Counted from the first letter of the stretch, positions 46,013 through 55,604 are shown. The stretch is 64,000 bases of DNA from Chitinophaga costaii (GCF_900094705.1 NZ_FMAR01000004.1:62001-126000); one strand, 5' to 3'. Notes: generated from the sequence alone by a model not told the origin. Made by a program: numbers and translations.

Positions 46013-46135
46013 GTACTTGGTAGTACAAATCCGAAAAAATCCCACGGCGAATGATGCATTACGATCTGCACTCCTTGTTAGCATCCAACGATGCCGATCC
46101 CTCTACACCATCCGCCGTGGAACAAGGCCTGTACG

Positions 46136-48583
46136 TTAGTTTCCTTTCACGCGGTTTTCTTCATCAGAGCGATGTTCCCGGATGGGTTTCACATCCGTTT
46201 TACCAAAGCGGTAAGTAAAGCTCAGTGATGCAGAACGGCTGTCCCAGCTATTGCGGATGTCGATGTTTAGTTGGGGAGTATGAGTGCCGCCAATAAACTG
46301 CTGCGTGTTGAAAATATCTTGGACATTGAGTTTCAATGTAGCCTTCTTATCCAGGAATACATATTGTGCGCCTATGTTCACCGAATATTGAGCCTTTCCT
46401 TTCCACAACCCTTCGGCAAATTTGGAGTAGTAGTAACCACTGAGTTCCAGCTTCACGGCCTTGCTCACCGTGAAGGTATTGTTACTGTTAAAACCGTAGT
46501 TGAAATTGGTGTTAGAAAAGTTCAGTAACTGATGGTTTACCGGGTCGTATTTCAAGCGGTAATTGGTGTGGTTCACATTGGCATTGTTACTGGAATTCCA
46601 CCACTTGGTGATATCCACCGGTATGGTCACAGCCAGGTCCCACCCATCGGAATTGTCGTAGTTAATTTGGGTATCGTAGGCCACTTTGGTAACAGTATCG
46701 TTAGACATGTATTCATTAATCAGGGATTTGGAATGGCGGTATCCCAGTGTTAAAATGTACTTGTCTTTGAAGGTATAGGCAGCTTCCAGTTTGTTCATAT
46801 ACTCGGGCATCAGGTTAGGATTGCCAGAGCCATACAGGAATTTATCTAAGAAGAACAGGAAGGGGTTCAGTTGGTCGTACTGCGGGCGGTTAATGCGGCG
46901 CGAATAGGAAATGCCCACCTTGTGCAAACTGTCCAGTTTTTGGTCTACAGACAGATTAGGGAACAGGTCTAAATAAGAGCGTTTAAAGCTGCTGGTCAGG
47001 GTGGGAGAAATGCCGGTGGCGGATGTTTGTTCAGCGCGCAGGCCAACTACAACATCGGTCTTTTTGAATGAATGTTTTAGCATGGCATAGGCTGCATAAA
47101 CATTTTCCTTGTATATGAACTGGTTACTTTGTGAAGGGGCAAACTGGTAGTGGCTCTCCCGAAGCGAGTCGTAGCGGAGGTCGTTGTCTGTTTTTACAAA
47201 GCTCATTTTCAGGCCGGCGTCTAATTTGGTGGTTTTGTTGAAAGGCAGCGTGGCATCTATTTTTGCGGTGGCAATGCGGATGCTGGTTTTTGTATTGTCA
47301 CGGATACCGTTAATGGCTGTGTACTTTTCCTGTGCCTGGTTATACATGCTGTCGTTCAGGTGTTCCAGCCCGGTATTCCTGAACCGGGCGAAGTCGCCGT
47401 CGAAAGTAATTTCTTTGCCCAGGGAATCCAGCGTGGCCTTATAATTCAGGTTGTACGTCTGGTTTTTATAATGCTCATCATTGGTAGTACGGGAATGCAG
47501 CACCGAATCAATGTCCATGCCCACATTACGGATGGAGGTGTTACTGGGGCGGTTGTTCTGCCATTGGCTGTTATAGCCGTTAAACATAAAGCCCAGTGTT
47601 TGTTTTTTGGTCAGGAAATAATCGATACCCGCCTTATAGTTATTACTGCTGTAGTGATGTATTTCTTTTACACGTTGTTGAAATAGCAGGTCATTTGGAT
47701 CGCCAGCTACTTCGCGGTCCAGGGCGCGGGTGGTACCTTTATGGTTATTGGTATAGTGATAGTTGCCAAACAGGTTCAACTTATTGGTCATGTAATTGAT
47801 GTTGGTGCCGGCGTTATAGCGGCCATACATGCCTTTTCCGGCGGTTGCATTTACTGAGCCATTGAGGCCGGTGAGTTTGCTTTTCTTGGTTTTAATATTA
47901 ATGATGCCTGTGCTACCGGCGGCGTCGTACTTGGCAGAAGGGTTGGTAATGATCTCTATGGAAGCGATGGTTTCGCTGCTCATATTTTTAAGCAGGTTGG
48001 CCAACTGGTCGCCGCTGAGGTGGGTGAGGCGCCCATCGAGCATAACGGTGGCGCCACCCTGGCCTTTTAGCAAAATGTTATCATCTTTATCGATGGTTAC
48101 GCCGGGGGCTTTGCGCAAAATTTCCAGTGCGGTAGAGCCGGTACCGGAAACACTATTCTCTACATTGAGTGTGGTGGTACCTCCCACGCGCTCAATGAAT
48201 GGTTTTTGACCTACCACATTTACTGCTTGCAGGTTTTTGGTGCTAACAAGGAGGATGATGTTACTAAGCCTGGCGGAAGGATGAGCAGCATCTATGATAA
48301 ACGTTTTGGTTTGCACTGTTTGATACCCCATCAGCGAAGCCTCCACGAAAAAATGTCCGTAAGGTAATTTGTCTACAGCCACATGGCCGGTTTCAGTACT
48401 CAACTCGCCTTTTACCAGGGAGGAGTCCTGTGCTTTTTTAACCAGGAGTGTAACAAACGGCAAGCCTTTTCCTTGGGCGTCCTGTACGGCTAATTGTACA
48501 GTACCATTGTCCGTTTGTTTATTTTGGGCGCGCAGGGTCATTCCAGCCAGGAGCAATAGTCCTGCAAGTAAATAATGCTTCAT
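46136..48583 (-). CDS. Outer-membrane beta-barrel receptor (TonB-dependent-receptor-like)
   Basis: An 815-residue protein starting at the ATG complement 48581-48583, followed by a signal peptide to LRAQ. A carboxypeptidase-regulatory-like Ig domain (~25-110) precedes a plug domain (VGQKPFIERVGGTTTLNVEN, kept partly; IEIITNPSAKYDAAGSTG) and a long barrel with alternating aromatic strands, as in the OMP_b-brl_3 family of Bacteroidota. There is no SusD partner. It resembles receptors often induced by two-component or ECF systems. The substrate is unknown. The last strand is followed by a short basic tail instead of a terminal aromatic. Confidence 0.88.
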   Translation of the reverse strand: MKHYLLAGLLLLAGMTLRAQNKQTDNGTVQLAVQDAQGKGLPFVTLLVKKAQDSSLVKGELSTETGHVAVDKLPYGHFFVEASLMGYQTVQTKTFIIDAAHPSARLSNIILLVSTKNLQAVNVVGQKPFIERVGGTTTLNVENSVSGTGSTALEILRKAPGVTIDKDDNILLKGQGGATVMLDGRLTHLSGDQLANLLKNMSSETIASIEIITNPSAKYDAAGSTGIINIKTKKSKLTGLNGSVNATAGKGMYGRYNAGTNINYMTNKLNLFGNYHYTNNHKGTTRALDREVAGDPNDLLFQQRVKEIHHYSSNNYKAGIDYFLTKKQTLGFMFNGYNSQWQNNRPSNTSIRNVGMDIDSVLHSRTTNDEHYKNQTYNLNYKATLDSLGKEITFDGDFARFRNTGLEHLNDSMYNQAQEKYTAINGIRDNTKTSIRIATAKIDATLPFNKTTKLDAGLKMSFVKTDNDLRYDSLRESHYQFAPSQSNQFIYKENVYAAYAMLKHSFKKTDVVVGLRAEQTSATGISPTLTSSFKRSYLDLFPNLSVDQKLDSLHKVGISYSRRINRPQYDQLNPFLFFLDKFLYGSGNPNLMPEYMNKLEAAYTFKDKYILTLGYRHSKSLINEYMSNDTVTKVAYDTQINYDNSDGWDLAVTIPVDITKWWNSSNNANVNHTNYRLKYDPVNHQLLNFSNTNFNYGFNSNNTFTVSKAVKLELSGYYYSKFAEGLWKGKAQYSVNIGAQYVFLDKKATLKLNVQDIFNTQQFIGGTHTPQLNIDIRNSWDSRSASLSFTYRFGKTDVKPIREHRSDEENRVKGN

Positions 48584-48857
48584 ATATGCAGCAGTTATAA
48601 AATCTTTGAATAAGGTGATGGCGGGGTGGCCCACCCACTACAGTTGATCGTTGACAGAAATTGTGATAAACAAACCTTTGTTGTAAGATGTAGCTGAGAA
48701 GGGAAAGTGCTTTTTTCGGATGGTACTTTTGGCCTTTGCAACTGATCTACATTAAAAAGACGGATGATATTGAAAAAGGTTGCAGGGAGGGGTTAATTAT
48801 TTTTAAACAACTTGTCTTGTGGTGCTGAAACTAGCCAGGAGTGGAGGTTTTGGTAAT
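48584..48857. other. Upstream region of the receptor gene
   Basis: No gene was seen. It should hold the minus-strand promoter of the receptor, but no exact -7 box was found. Confidence 0.35.
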
Positions 48858-48912
48858 AAAAAAAGATTAGCCGCCTGGTGATGTAGTGGAATAACTACAG
48901 CAGTGGGCGGCC
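48858..48912 (-). terminator. Terminator of lysC
   Basis: GCCGCC pairs with GGCGGC, with an inner TGTAGT / ACTACA stem. On the minus strand a run of seven T follows. It lies 28 bases past the lysC stop. Confidence 0.8.
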
Positions 48913-48939
48913 ATTTTATAGCGGATATGGTAGCTGCTT

Positions 48940-50202
48940 CTAATACACGACTTGCACCGTATGACGGGACCTTTGTTCCAGCAGTGCTTCCCGGCCTTTG
49001 AGTAATTCGTCCAGAAGCGGTTGGTTATAATGACGAACGGTGAGCAGCGACAACCCTTCGTTGTAAGTAACCTTAAAACCAGCCTGGAGAGCTTTAATCA
49101 AGGCGGCTATCTTTTCTGGATTATGGTCTATGCAGCAAGAAAAACTGATGGCTGCATTTTGCATAAGGTTGATCTGTATTTTCAACCGGTGGAAAATGTC
49201 GTAAATACCGCTGATGCTTTTCTCGGTAACGAAACCGAAATCTTTGGTGATGATAGACAATAATACCTGCTGCTGTTTTAAAACGATGAGGGGCGGCAGT
49301 TGAGCTGTATTGGCGGTATCGCTGATCTTGGTGCCCGGAAGGTCTTTGTTTAGGAAGCACTTTACATATAGCGGGATATGCTTGTTTTGCAGTGGTTTTA
49401 TGGTTTTAGGGTGAATAACCTGGGCGCCGTAGTAAGCCATCTCTATCACCTCGCTATAGGTGATCTGGGGAATGTTCACCGTGTTGGGGAACAGTTTAGG
49501 GTCGGCGTTTTTGAGACCTTCCACATCTTTCCAGATGGTTTGGCTTTCGGCATTGAGCAGGTTGGCAAATACCGCTGCACTATAATCACTACCTTCCCTT
49601 CCCAGCGTCACACTTTCGTTTTCATCGGTGCTGCCGATGAAGCCCTGGGAAATTACCAGGGGTACCGCATTGAACAAAGGCAGGATTTTTTCGGTGACGT
49701 TGCGCTGGGTTACTTCCCAGTCTATATTCGCATCCCGGTAGTTATCGTCCGTGCGAAAAATGTCGCGTACATCTACCCAGGCATTCTGTAAACCGTTTTC
49801 ATTAAAGTAGGCACTCACGATAGCGGTGCTTAGCAGTTCGCCCAGGCTTACTAACTGATCGTAATAGTAATCATACATTTGTACCGGCGTTTCGCCGATG
49901 GTCCATTCTGCTTCCGTAAAAAATTGCTGCAATTGATGATACACCGGGTGGGCAGGGTTTTGCAGCAACTGCTTTGCCACGGCTACGTGTTGCGCTTCGA
50001 TATGGGTTAGTAGCTGCAGGGCCAGTTCCTTTTGGCCATTATAGAAATGCTGTACTACCTTTTCCAGATCGTTGGTGGTTTTGCCCATGGCAGAGATCAC
50101 GATCAGCAGCTTTTCCCCCGCAAAACTGCGCACGATGGCGGCTACCTGTTGTATGCGTTCAATGCTGGCAAGGCTTGCACCGCCAAATTTAAAAACCTTC
50201 AT
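48940..50202 (-). CDS. lysC: Aspartate kinase, monofunctional
   Basis: A 420-residue enzyme starting at the ATG complement 50200-50202 (MKVFKFGGASLAS); the 24 codons upstream are not family-like. It phosphorylates aspartate, the first step to lysine, threonine and methionine. Kinase motifs are KFGGASLAS, VTLGREGSDYSAAVF and AYYGAQVIHPKT, and an ACT-like C-terminal region follows (~300-400). It is a second aspartokinase beside the ThrA fusion and probably feeds lysine and diaminopimelate. No Thr-type leader peptide lies upstream. Confidence 0.92.
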   Translation of the reverse strand: MKVFKFGGASLASIERIQQVAAIVRSFAGEKLLIVISAMGKTTNDLEKVVQHFYNGQKELALQLLTHIEAQHVAVAKQLLQNPAHPVYHQLQQFFTEAEWTIGETPVQMYDYYYDQLVSLGELLSTAIVSAYFNENGLQNAWVDVRDIFRTDDNYRDANIDWEVTQRNVTEKILPLFNAVPLVISQGFIGSTDENESVTLGREGSDYSAAVFANLLNAESQTIWKDVEGLKNADPKLFPNTVNIPQITYSEVIEMAYYGAQVIHPKTIKPLQNKHIPLYVKCFLNKDLPGTKISDTANTAQLPPLIVLKQQQVLLSIITKDFGFVTEKSISGIYDIFHRLKIQINLMQNAAISFSCCIDHNPEKIAALIKALQAGFKVTYNEGLSLLTVRHYNQPLLDELLKGREALLEQRSRHTVQVVY

Positions 50203-50422
50203 ATTGAATTGATCTACGCTAATTAATGCGCGACAAAGTACGGCAATTGCCGGATTTTCGCTAAAGAATCCCATTAGGAAATGACAATCCCGTTAGGAAA
50301 GCCTGGCAGGGAGGGGGCAGGGGGTGGCTGTTTAGCGCGAATTATCCTACATTCGCCCCATTCATTTTAGTTTTACCTTATAATCATTAAGTTCAACAAC
50401 CACACCAAAACAACTCTTCGTT

Positions 50423-51439
50423 ATGAACAGCAAGCAAAGCGTCATGACCCTGGATGAATTTACCATCCAGGAGTTACGTAATTTTCCAGGTGCCACCGGA
50501 CAGCTCTCCGGACTATTGCGCGGCATAGGACTGGCGGCCAAACGCGTAAACGTAGCCGTAAATAAAGCCGGCATTGCAGACATTCTCGGCGAAGCCGGAC
50601 GCACCAACGTACAGGGCGAATCGGTGAAGAAACTCGATGAATTTGCCAACGGGCAGTTTATCGATGCCCTCCGTACCAGCATTTATTGTTGCGGGATGGC
50701 CTCCGAAGAAAATGAAGACTTCATTCCTTTCCTGGATGAACATTCCATGCAATCCAAGTATGTGGTACTTATTGATCCGCTGGATGGTTCGGGCAATATC
50801 GATGTGAACATTAGCATCGGCACCATCTTTTCGGTATACCGCCGCATTACTCCCGAAGGCACACCCTGTAAGCTGGAAGATTTTCTTCAGCCGGGAAGCG
50901 CCCAGATTGCGGCGGGTTACATCATTTACGGCTCCTCCACCATGCTGGTATATGCCACCCGCCGCTCCGTGCAGGGCTTCACGTTAGACCCGGCCATCGG
51001 GGAATTTTGTTTGTCGCACCCTAATTTAAAATGCCCGGAAGCCGGCGATATTTTTTCGGTGAACATGGGTTATTACCACTTGTACGAAGCGCCCGTGCGC
51101 CAGGTGATAGATAGTTTTATGGCCAAAACAGCCCAGGAAAAGGTGTACCGGCATCGCGCTGTAGGATGTATGGTGGCCGAAATACACCGTACGCTCATCC
51201 AGGGCGGGGTGTTCCTCTATCCCGCCTTTGGCCAATACCACCACGGCCGTTTACGGCTTTGTTATGAATGCAACCCCATGTCCTTCCTGGTGGAGAAAGC
51301 CGGCGGCATGTCCCTATCTGCACCAGGACAGCGATTGCTCGACGTGCAGCCTGCAAAGCTGCACCAGCGGATACCTATTTTCATTGGTTCCAGAACCATG
51401 ATGGAAGGGGTACATCATCTGTTTAGCGAAGCGCAATAA
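50423..51439 (+). CDS. fbp: Fructose-1,6-bisphosphatase, class I
   Basis: A 338-residue gluconeogenic enzyme. The metal-binding motif is LIDPLDGSGNIDVN, and the substrate region is YGSSTMLVYATRRSVQGFTLDP. A class I C-terminal segment GGMSLS ends with the binding residues. The length is normal. TACATTCG, one base off a -7 box, lies about 70 bases upstream. It is transcribed alone. Confidence 0.95.
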   Translation: MNSKQSVMTLDEFTIQELRNFPGATGQLSGLLRGIGLAAKRVNVAVNKAGIADILGEAGRTNVQGESVKKLDEFANGQFIDALRTSIYCCGMASEENEDFIPFLDEHSMQSKYVVLIDPLDGSGNIDVNISIGTIFSVYRRITPEGTPCKLEDFLQPGSAQIAAGYIIYGSSTMLVYATRRSVQGFTLDPAIGEFCLSHPNLKCPEAGDIFSVNMGYYHLYEAPVRQVIDSFMAKTAQEKVYRHRAVGCMVAEIHRTLIQGGVFLYPAFGQYHHGRLRLCYECNPMSFLVEKAGGMSLSAPGQRLLDVQPAKLHQRIPIFIGSRTMMEGVHHLFSEAQ

Positions 51440-51471
51440 TTTCAGCAGGAGTAACGTTTTACAGCCGGTAT

Positions 51472-51479
51472 TATTTTTG
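51472..51479 (+). promoter_or_regulatory. -7 promoter box of the CAP-domain gene
   Basis: TATTTTTG is an exact TAnnTTTG match, 32 bases before the TTG start. Confidence 0.45.
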
Positions 51480-51511
51480 CAAATACCATTTGTAATAAAA
51501 TCGTTTATACC

Positions 51512-52015
51512 TTGAAAACACACCACCTTATCGCGCTCTTTGCTGCGGTGGTCGTAACGGGAAGCCCGGCAGCCGCCTGCTCCCGTGGCGCCATGCCACC
51601 CGCCAAGACTACTGTGAAAACCGCCCGTACCGACGCTGCTACGTTAAATGCGCAAATTCTTTTTTATGTAAACAAGTATCGCAGCTCCAAAGGGCTGCCA
51701 CCACTACAGGCCAATAAGCTGATGGACAGCCTGGCCGAAATGCATAGCCAGCAAATGGCTGATGGCATTACACCCTTCGGGCATGATGGCTTTGAAGACC
51801 GGGTGGCCACTTACAGTAAGCTCAAAGGCCGGGTAAGCGCGGCCGCCGAAAACGTGGCCTATGGTAACCTGGATGCAGAAGGGGTCGTGAATGGCTGGAT
51901 ACATAGCCCCGGCCACCGTAAGAATATGGAAGGCAAATACAACCTTTCCGGCATCGGTACGGCACCGGGAAAAGGAGGGGTGATCTATTTCACCCAGCTT
52001 TTCATTAACCAATAA
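51512..52015 (+). CDS. Secreted CAP (SCP/PR-1-like) domain protein
   Basis: A 167-residue protein starting at TTG 51512; the signal peptide begins immediately, and no upstream start fits. The signal ends near PAAACSRG, which may be a lipobox (Cys23). The CAP domain (~42-165) has SLAEMHSQQMAD, the conserved His of FGHDG, AAENVAYG and WIHSPGHRKNM. Bacterial CAP proteins are extracellular and of mostly unknown function; some bind sterols or act on other proteins. Confidence 0.88.
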   Translation: MKTHHLIALFAAVVVTGSPAAACSRGAMPPAKTTVKTARTDAATLNAQILFYVNKYRSSKGLPPLQANKLMDSLAEMHSQQMADGITPFGHDGFEDRVATYSKLKGRVSAAAENVAYGNLDAEGVVNGWIHSPGHRKNMEGKYNLSGIGTAPGKGGVIYFTQLFINQ

Positions 52016-52042
52016 CTTAACGCGGAATCAGGCATATGCCGG

Positions 52043-52077
52043 CGGCAGTCTCATGGCGAGACTGCCGTTATTTTTTT
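52043..52077 (+). terminator. Terminator of the CAP-domain gene
   Basis: A perfect 10-bp stem (CGGCAGTCTC / GAGACTGCCG), loop ATGGC, then TTATTTTTTT. Confidence 0.92.
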
Positions 52078-52137
52078 AGACCCTGCCGCCGACCGCTGCC
52101 GCAAAGCAAAAGCTATCGATATTTATGATATGAACCA

Positions 52138-52168
52138 TTGTATAAATTCCGAATCTGGCGTACCTTGC
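52138..52168 (+). promoter_or_regulatory. Promoter of the ABC-ATPase operon, leaderless type
   Basis: TTG (52138-52140), a 20-base spacer, then TACCTTGC (52161-52168, one base off TAnnTTTG in the conserved part and C at the end). Only four bases separate it from the ATG at 52173. Confidence 0.45.
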
Positions 52169-52172
52169 CCGC

Positions 52173-52937
52173 ATGGAAAGGAAAAAGATCATTGAAGTGA
52201 AAGAACTGGTGAAGCAATATGGCGACTTTACCGCGGTGAAAGGGATTAGTTTCGATGTATTCGAAGGAGAAATTTTTGGCCTGCTAGGACCTAACGGCGC
52301 TGGCAAATCCACTACCCTGGAGATCATTGAAACCCTGCGCGAAAAAACGGCAGGCAAGGTGCTTGTAGACGGGCTAGATCTCGACAAATCGCCCGAAGCC
52401 ATCAAAACCCGCATTGGCGTGCAGTTACAGACCTCCGGTTACTACCCTGGACTTACCCTCACGGAGCTTATAGACCTTTTTAGCGGCCTTTACAACCAAC
52501 CTGTGAACGCCACAGAGCTACTGAGCCGCTTTAACCTGGAAGATAAAGCCAAAGCCAAATTCAAAGAACTTTCCGGGGGACAAAAACAACGGTTTTCCAT
52601 CGCCACCACCCTCATAAATAAACCTAAGATCATCTTCCTGGACGAGCCTACTACTGGTCTTGATCCGCAGGCCCGCCGCAATCTTTGGGAGCTTATCCAG
52701 CAGGTACGCGCCCACGGCACCACGGTGGTCATCACCACCCATTACATGGACGAGGCAGAATTTCTTTGCGACCGCTGTGCTATTGTAGACAGTGGCCAAA
52801 TCATCGCTATCGATTCGCCCGATGCACTGATAGACCAATTGGTGTCTTCCGGTTTTGAAAGACCCAAACAAGTGAAGAAGGCCAACCTCGAAGATGTATT
52901 TATTCAACTAACGGGTAAGAATATACGCGAAAATTAA
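52173..52937 (+). CDS. ABC transporter ATP-binding protein
   Basis: A 254-residue ATPase of the CcmA/DrrA export type: Walker A GPNGAGKST, signature LSGGQKQR, Walker B IIFLDEPTTGLDP and switch His in ITTHYMDEAE. No permease gene is adjacent. The next genes are a DinB enzyme (18 bases on) and a Nudix hydrolase (18 bases after that), so all three are probably one operon. The membrane partner must be elsewhere or lost. Confidence 0.93.
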   Translation: MERKKIIEVKELVKQYGDFTAVKGISFDVFEGEIFGLLGPNGAGKSTTLEIIETLREKTAGKVLVDGLDLDKSPEAIKTRIGVQLQTSGYYPGLTLTELIDLFSGLYNQPVNATELLSRFNLEDKAKAKFKELSGGQKQRFSIATTLINKPKIIFLDEPTTGLDPQARRNLWELIQQVRAHGTTVVITTHYMDEAEFLCDRCAIVDSGQIIAIDSPDALIDQLVSSGFERPKQVKKANLEDVFIQLTGKNIREN

Positions 52938-52955
52938 ACCACCCGCTTACAGCCC

Positions 52956-53498
52956 ATGGAAACCGACGATATAGAAGTTTTAAAATATCCCATCGGGCAT
53001 TTTGAATGGCCGGAGGAGATTTTCCAACACGTACTGGAAGGTTGGATCAATGATATCCGCCATCTGCCTACCCTCCTGGAAATTGCGGTACAGAATCTGG
53101 ACGAGGCCCAATTGCTTACACCCTACCGTCCCGGCGGCTGGAACGTAGCACAGGTGGTGCATCACGTGGCAGATAGCCACATCAATGCCTACACCCGCTT
53201 TAAACTAGCTCTCACAGAAGACAATCCCACCATTAAACCATATGAGGAAGGAGCGTGGGCCGAACTGCCAGACACAAAACAAACGGCCATCAATGTTTCC
53301 AACACCTTATTGCACGCCCTGCACAAACGCTGGACGGTGTTGATGGACAACCTCAGCCCGGAACAATGGGAGCGCACTTTTATCCATCCTGCCAGTAAAA
53401 AGACGTTTAAACTCAAAGAAATTGCCGGCAATTATGCCTGGCACGGACGCCATCACCTCATGCACATTATCCGCCTGAAGGAGCGCATGGGCTGGTAA
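52956..53498 (+). CDS. DinB/YfiT-like metal-dependent hydrolase or thiol transferase
   Basis: A 180-residue four-helix protein of the DinB superfamily, closest to YfiT/BstA-type putative metal-dependent hydrolases: KYPIGHFEWPEE near the start, WNVAQVVHHVADSH with the first metal His, and YAWHGRHHLMHI with two more. Some relatives transfer bacillithiol to electrophiles; Bacteroidota can use that thiol. The exact reaction is unknown. It is the middle gene of the ABC-DinB-Nudix group. Confidence 0.88.
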   Translation: METDDIEVLKYPIGHFEWPEEIFQHVLEGWINDIRHLPTLLEIAVQNLDEAQLLTPYRPGGWNVAQVVHHVADSHINAYTRFKLALTEDNPTIKPYEEGAWAELPDTKQTAINVSNTLLHALHKRWTVLMDNLSPEQWERTFIHPASKKTFKLKEIAGNYAWHGRHHLMHIIRLKERMGW

Positions 53499-53516
53499 AA
53501 AATAAAACTTACGATC

Positions 53517-54074
53517 ATGGATCCAATGGATTGGAAAACACTTGAATCGACCTACCTCTTTAAAGACGAATGGCTTACCGCCCGTCGTGATAAATGCCAG
53601 AAGCCAGATGGAAAGATTGTAGACCCTTACTACGTGCTGGAGTACCGCGATTGGGTAAATGCCGTGGCTTTCACGAAGGAAGGCAAGATACTCATCATAC
53701 GCCAATTTCGCCAGGCCTATGGCCAAACCATTACCGAACTGCCCGGTGGCACAATGGACCCCGAAGACGCATCGCCCACGGTGGCCATGCAACGGGAGCT
53801 GCTGGAAGAAACCGGCTTCTCTTTTGAACATATAGCATACCTTGGCAACGTATCTGCCAACGCCAGCACCAATAATAATGTTACCCACATGTTCCTGGCT
53901 ACCGGTGGCGTAAAAGTGCAGGAACAAGACCTGGATGATAATGAGGAAATAGCCGTAATGGAGCTGAGTGTAGATGAGGTAAAACAATTGCTGCGCGACC
54001 ATAAAATAGTACAGGCACTACACGTTACTAACCTGCTGTACGCACTGGAGAGAACAGGACATATAAAAATGTAA
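53517..54074 (+). CDS. Nudix hydrolase (ADP-sugar pyrophosphatase type)
   Basis: A 185-residue protein in which RELLEETGF supplies the catalytic Nudix helix and ELPGG precedes it. Between GG and REL there are 14 residues rather than the canonical 13, so the first conserved Glu of the box is displaced. The N-terminal strands (WLTARRDKCQKPDG, YVLEYRDWVNAVAF, IRQFRQAYG) resemble ADP-ribose pyrophosphatases. It probably cleaves a nucleoside diphosphate derivative. It is the last gene of its operon and convergent with folC. Confidence 0.9.
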   Translation: MDPMDWKTLESTYLFKDEWLTARRDKCQKPDGKIVDPYYVLEYRDWVNAVAFTKEGKILIIRQFRQAYGQTITELPGGTMDPEDASPTVAMQRELLEETGFSFEHIAYLGNVSANASTNNNVTHMFLATGGVKVQEQDLDDNEEIAVMELSVDEVKQLLRDHKIVQALHVTNLLYALERTGHIKM

Positions 54075-54085
54075 AAACAATACCG

Positions 54086-54136
54086 TTTTAAAAAGAGAAA
54101 AGCAGTGACCATGTCGCTGCTTTTCTCTTTTTAAAA
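54086..54136. terminator. Very long perfect bidirectional terminator
   Basis: Arms 54086-54105 and 54117-54136 are perfectly complementary over 20 bases, with a T-G wobble and three more pairs (GAC/GTC) inside, and loop CAT. The ends are A- or T-rich on both strands, serving the convergent Nudix and folC genes. Confidence 0.92.
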
Positions 54137-54180
54137 TTTATGAGTGTACCAGTTAACTCAATACTAAATAGTAAGCGTTA

Positions 54181-55464
54181 TTATATTTCACCTACAATAA
54201 AAAAGCTGCCGCATACCAATATCATATCCTCCGCATGGGCAGCTTGTTGTGCGGCATGATAGGCCAGTTGCACATTAGCAAAGGTATGCCCCAGCAAGCC
54301 GTGATGTAACGCCATCCGGGTAAGTACGTCTGCTTCCAGCGCTCGTTCTATCTGGGCCTGGCAGAAATAATAATGCGCCGTTTTGGGCAGCAAAGAAAGT
54401 ACCTTTTCAATGTCTTTATCTTTTACAAAACCAATTACGATGTGAAGCTGGTTATATACCTGCCGGCTTAATTGCTGCACAATCTCCGTGATGCCTGCTT
54501 CATTATGTCCTACATCCAATACTGTGAGCGGGTGTTGCTGTATCACTTCCCAGCGGCCATGCAAGCCTGTGAGTTGTTTTACGTGGGAGAGGGCCTGGTA
54601 TATACCCTCTTCGGGCAGGTGCCAGCCTTGCTGCTGGAGAAGTTTCACCGCCATGAGTACGCCCAGTACATTCTTTTCCTGGTACTGGCCACCCAGGTCA
54701 AGGTCTATCGTGCGCGCATGATCGGTGGGTGTGTGTAAAATAGCTAGTTGCAGGTGCGTGCCTTTGGGCTGGCTATCTTGCACCAGGAATTCCTGGTCTG
54801 CATAATGTAACGGGGCTTGAAGGGAGGTGGCCGTGTTATAGAATACGGACGCTACTTCGGTCTGCGTTTCGCTGATCACCACCGGCACACCAGGTTTTAT
54901 AATGCCAGCCTTTTCCGTGGCAATTTCCGGTAGGGTATTGCCCAGCAATTGCATATGGTCATAACTGATATTGGTGATCAGGGATAGCGATGGCGTAATG
55001 ACGTTGGTACTATCCAAACGCCCGCCCAGCCCCACTTCAACAATGGCAATGTCTACCCCCTGCTCTGCAAAATAGGAGAAGGCCATAGCTACCGTTACCT
55101 CAAAAAAGGAGGGCTGTAATTCCTGTATAGCAGGTTGCAAACGTGCTACAATATCCACCACAAATAACGGATCTATCATACTGCCATTCACGCGGATGCG
55201 CTCACGAAAATCCTTGAGGTGAGGAGAGGTGTAAAGCCCTGTTTTATAACCGGCTTCCTGGAAAATGGCTGCCAACATATGGCTCGTAGAGCCTTTACCG
55301 TTAGTGCCGGCTATGTGTACGGATTTAAATTGTTTTTCCGGATTGCCCAACGCTGCGCATAGCGCCAGTGTATTGTCCAGTCCCTTGCGGATGGCGGAGG
55401 CACCTTGTTTGGTAAATACAGGCAGTTGGTTATAGAGAAAGTCCAGTGTTTGCGAATAGTCCAT
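54181..55464 (-). CDS. folC: Folylpolyglutamate / dihydrofolate synthase
   Basis: A 427-residue Mur-ligase-fold enzyme adding glutamate to dihydropteroate or folates. The ATP loop is IAGTNGKGSTSHML, followed by TSPHLKDFRERIRVNG and EVGLGGRLDSTNVI, with the C-terminal LDVGHNEAGI. The length is normal. On the minus strand a -7 box TATTTTTG lies about 40 bases upstream. Confidence 0.95.
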   Translation of the reverse strand: MDYSQTLDFLYNQLPVFTKQGASAIRKGLDNTLALCAALGNPEKQFKSVHIAGTNGKGSTSHMLAAIFQEAGYKTGLYTSPHLKDFRERIRVNGSMIDPLFVVDIVARLQPAIQELQPSFFEVTVAMAFSYFAEQGVDIAIVEVGLGGRLDSTNVITPSLSLITNISYDHMQLLGNTLPEIATEKAGIIKPGVPVVISETQTEVASVFYNTATSLQAPLHYADQEFLVQDSQPKGTHLQLAILHTPTDHARTIDLDLGGQYQEKNVLGVLMAVKLLQQQGWHLPEEGIYQALSHVKQLTGLHGRWEVIQQHPLTVLDVGHNEAGITEIVQQLSRQVYNQLHIVIGFVKDKDIEKVLSLLPKTAHYYFCQAQIERALEADVLTRMALHHGLLGHTFANVQLAYHAAQQAAHAEDMILVCGSFFIVGEI

Positions 55465-55502
55465 GGCTTACAGATCGATGGTTTACGTGCAATGATCCCG
55501 CA

Positions 55503-55529
55503 CAAAAATACAGGATTTGACATTGCCAA
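55503..55529 (-). promoter_or_regulatory. Promoter of folC
   Basis: On the minus strand TTG (55529-55527), 16 bases, then TATTTTTG (55510-55503), an exact -7 match. The spacer is slightly short. Confidence 0.5.
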
Positions 55530-55604
55530 CCACGATAGGAAAACGGCTGGCCGGGTGGCTTATTACCAGGCCAGTGATCGCTGGAAAAAAGAAGGATGTA
55601 GATA

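Noticed and set aside
45872..46054. A 60-codon plus-strand frame after the CBS gene
   Set aside because: It starts at TTG, runs through the receptor gene terminator and has no family resemblance.
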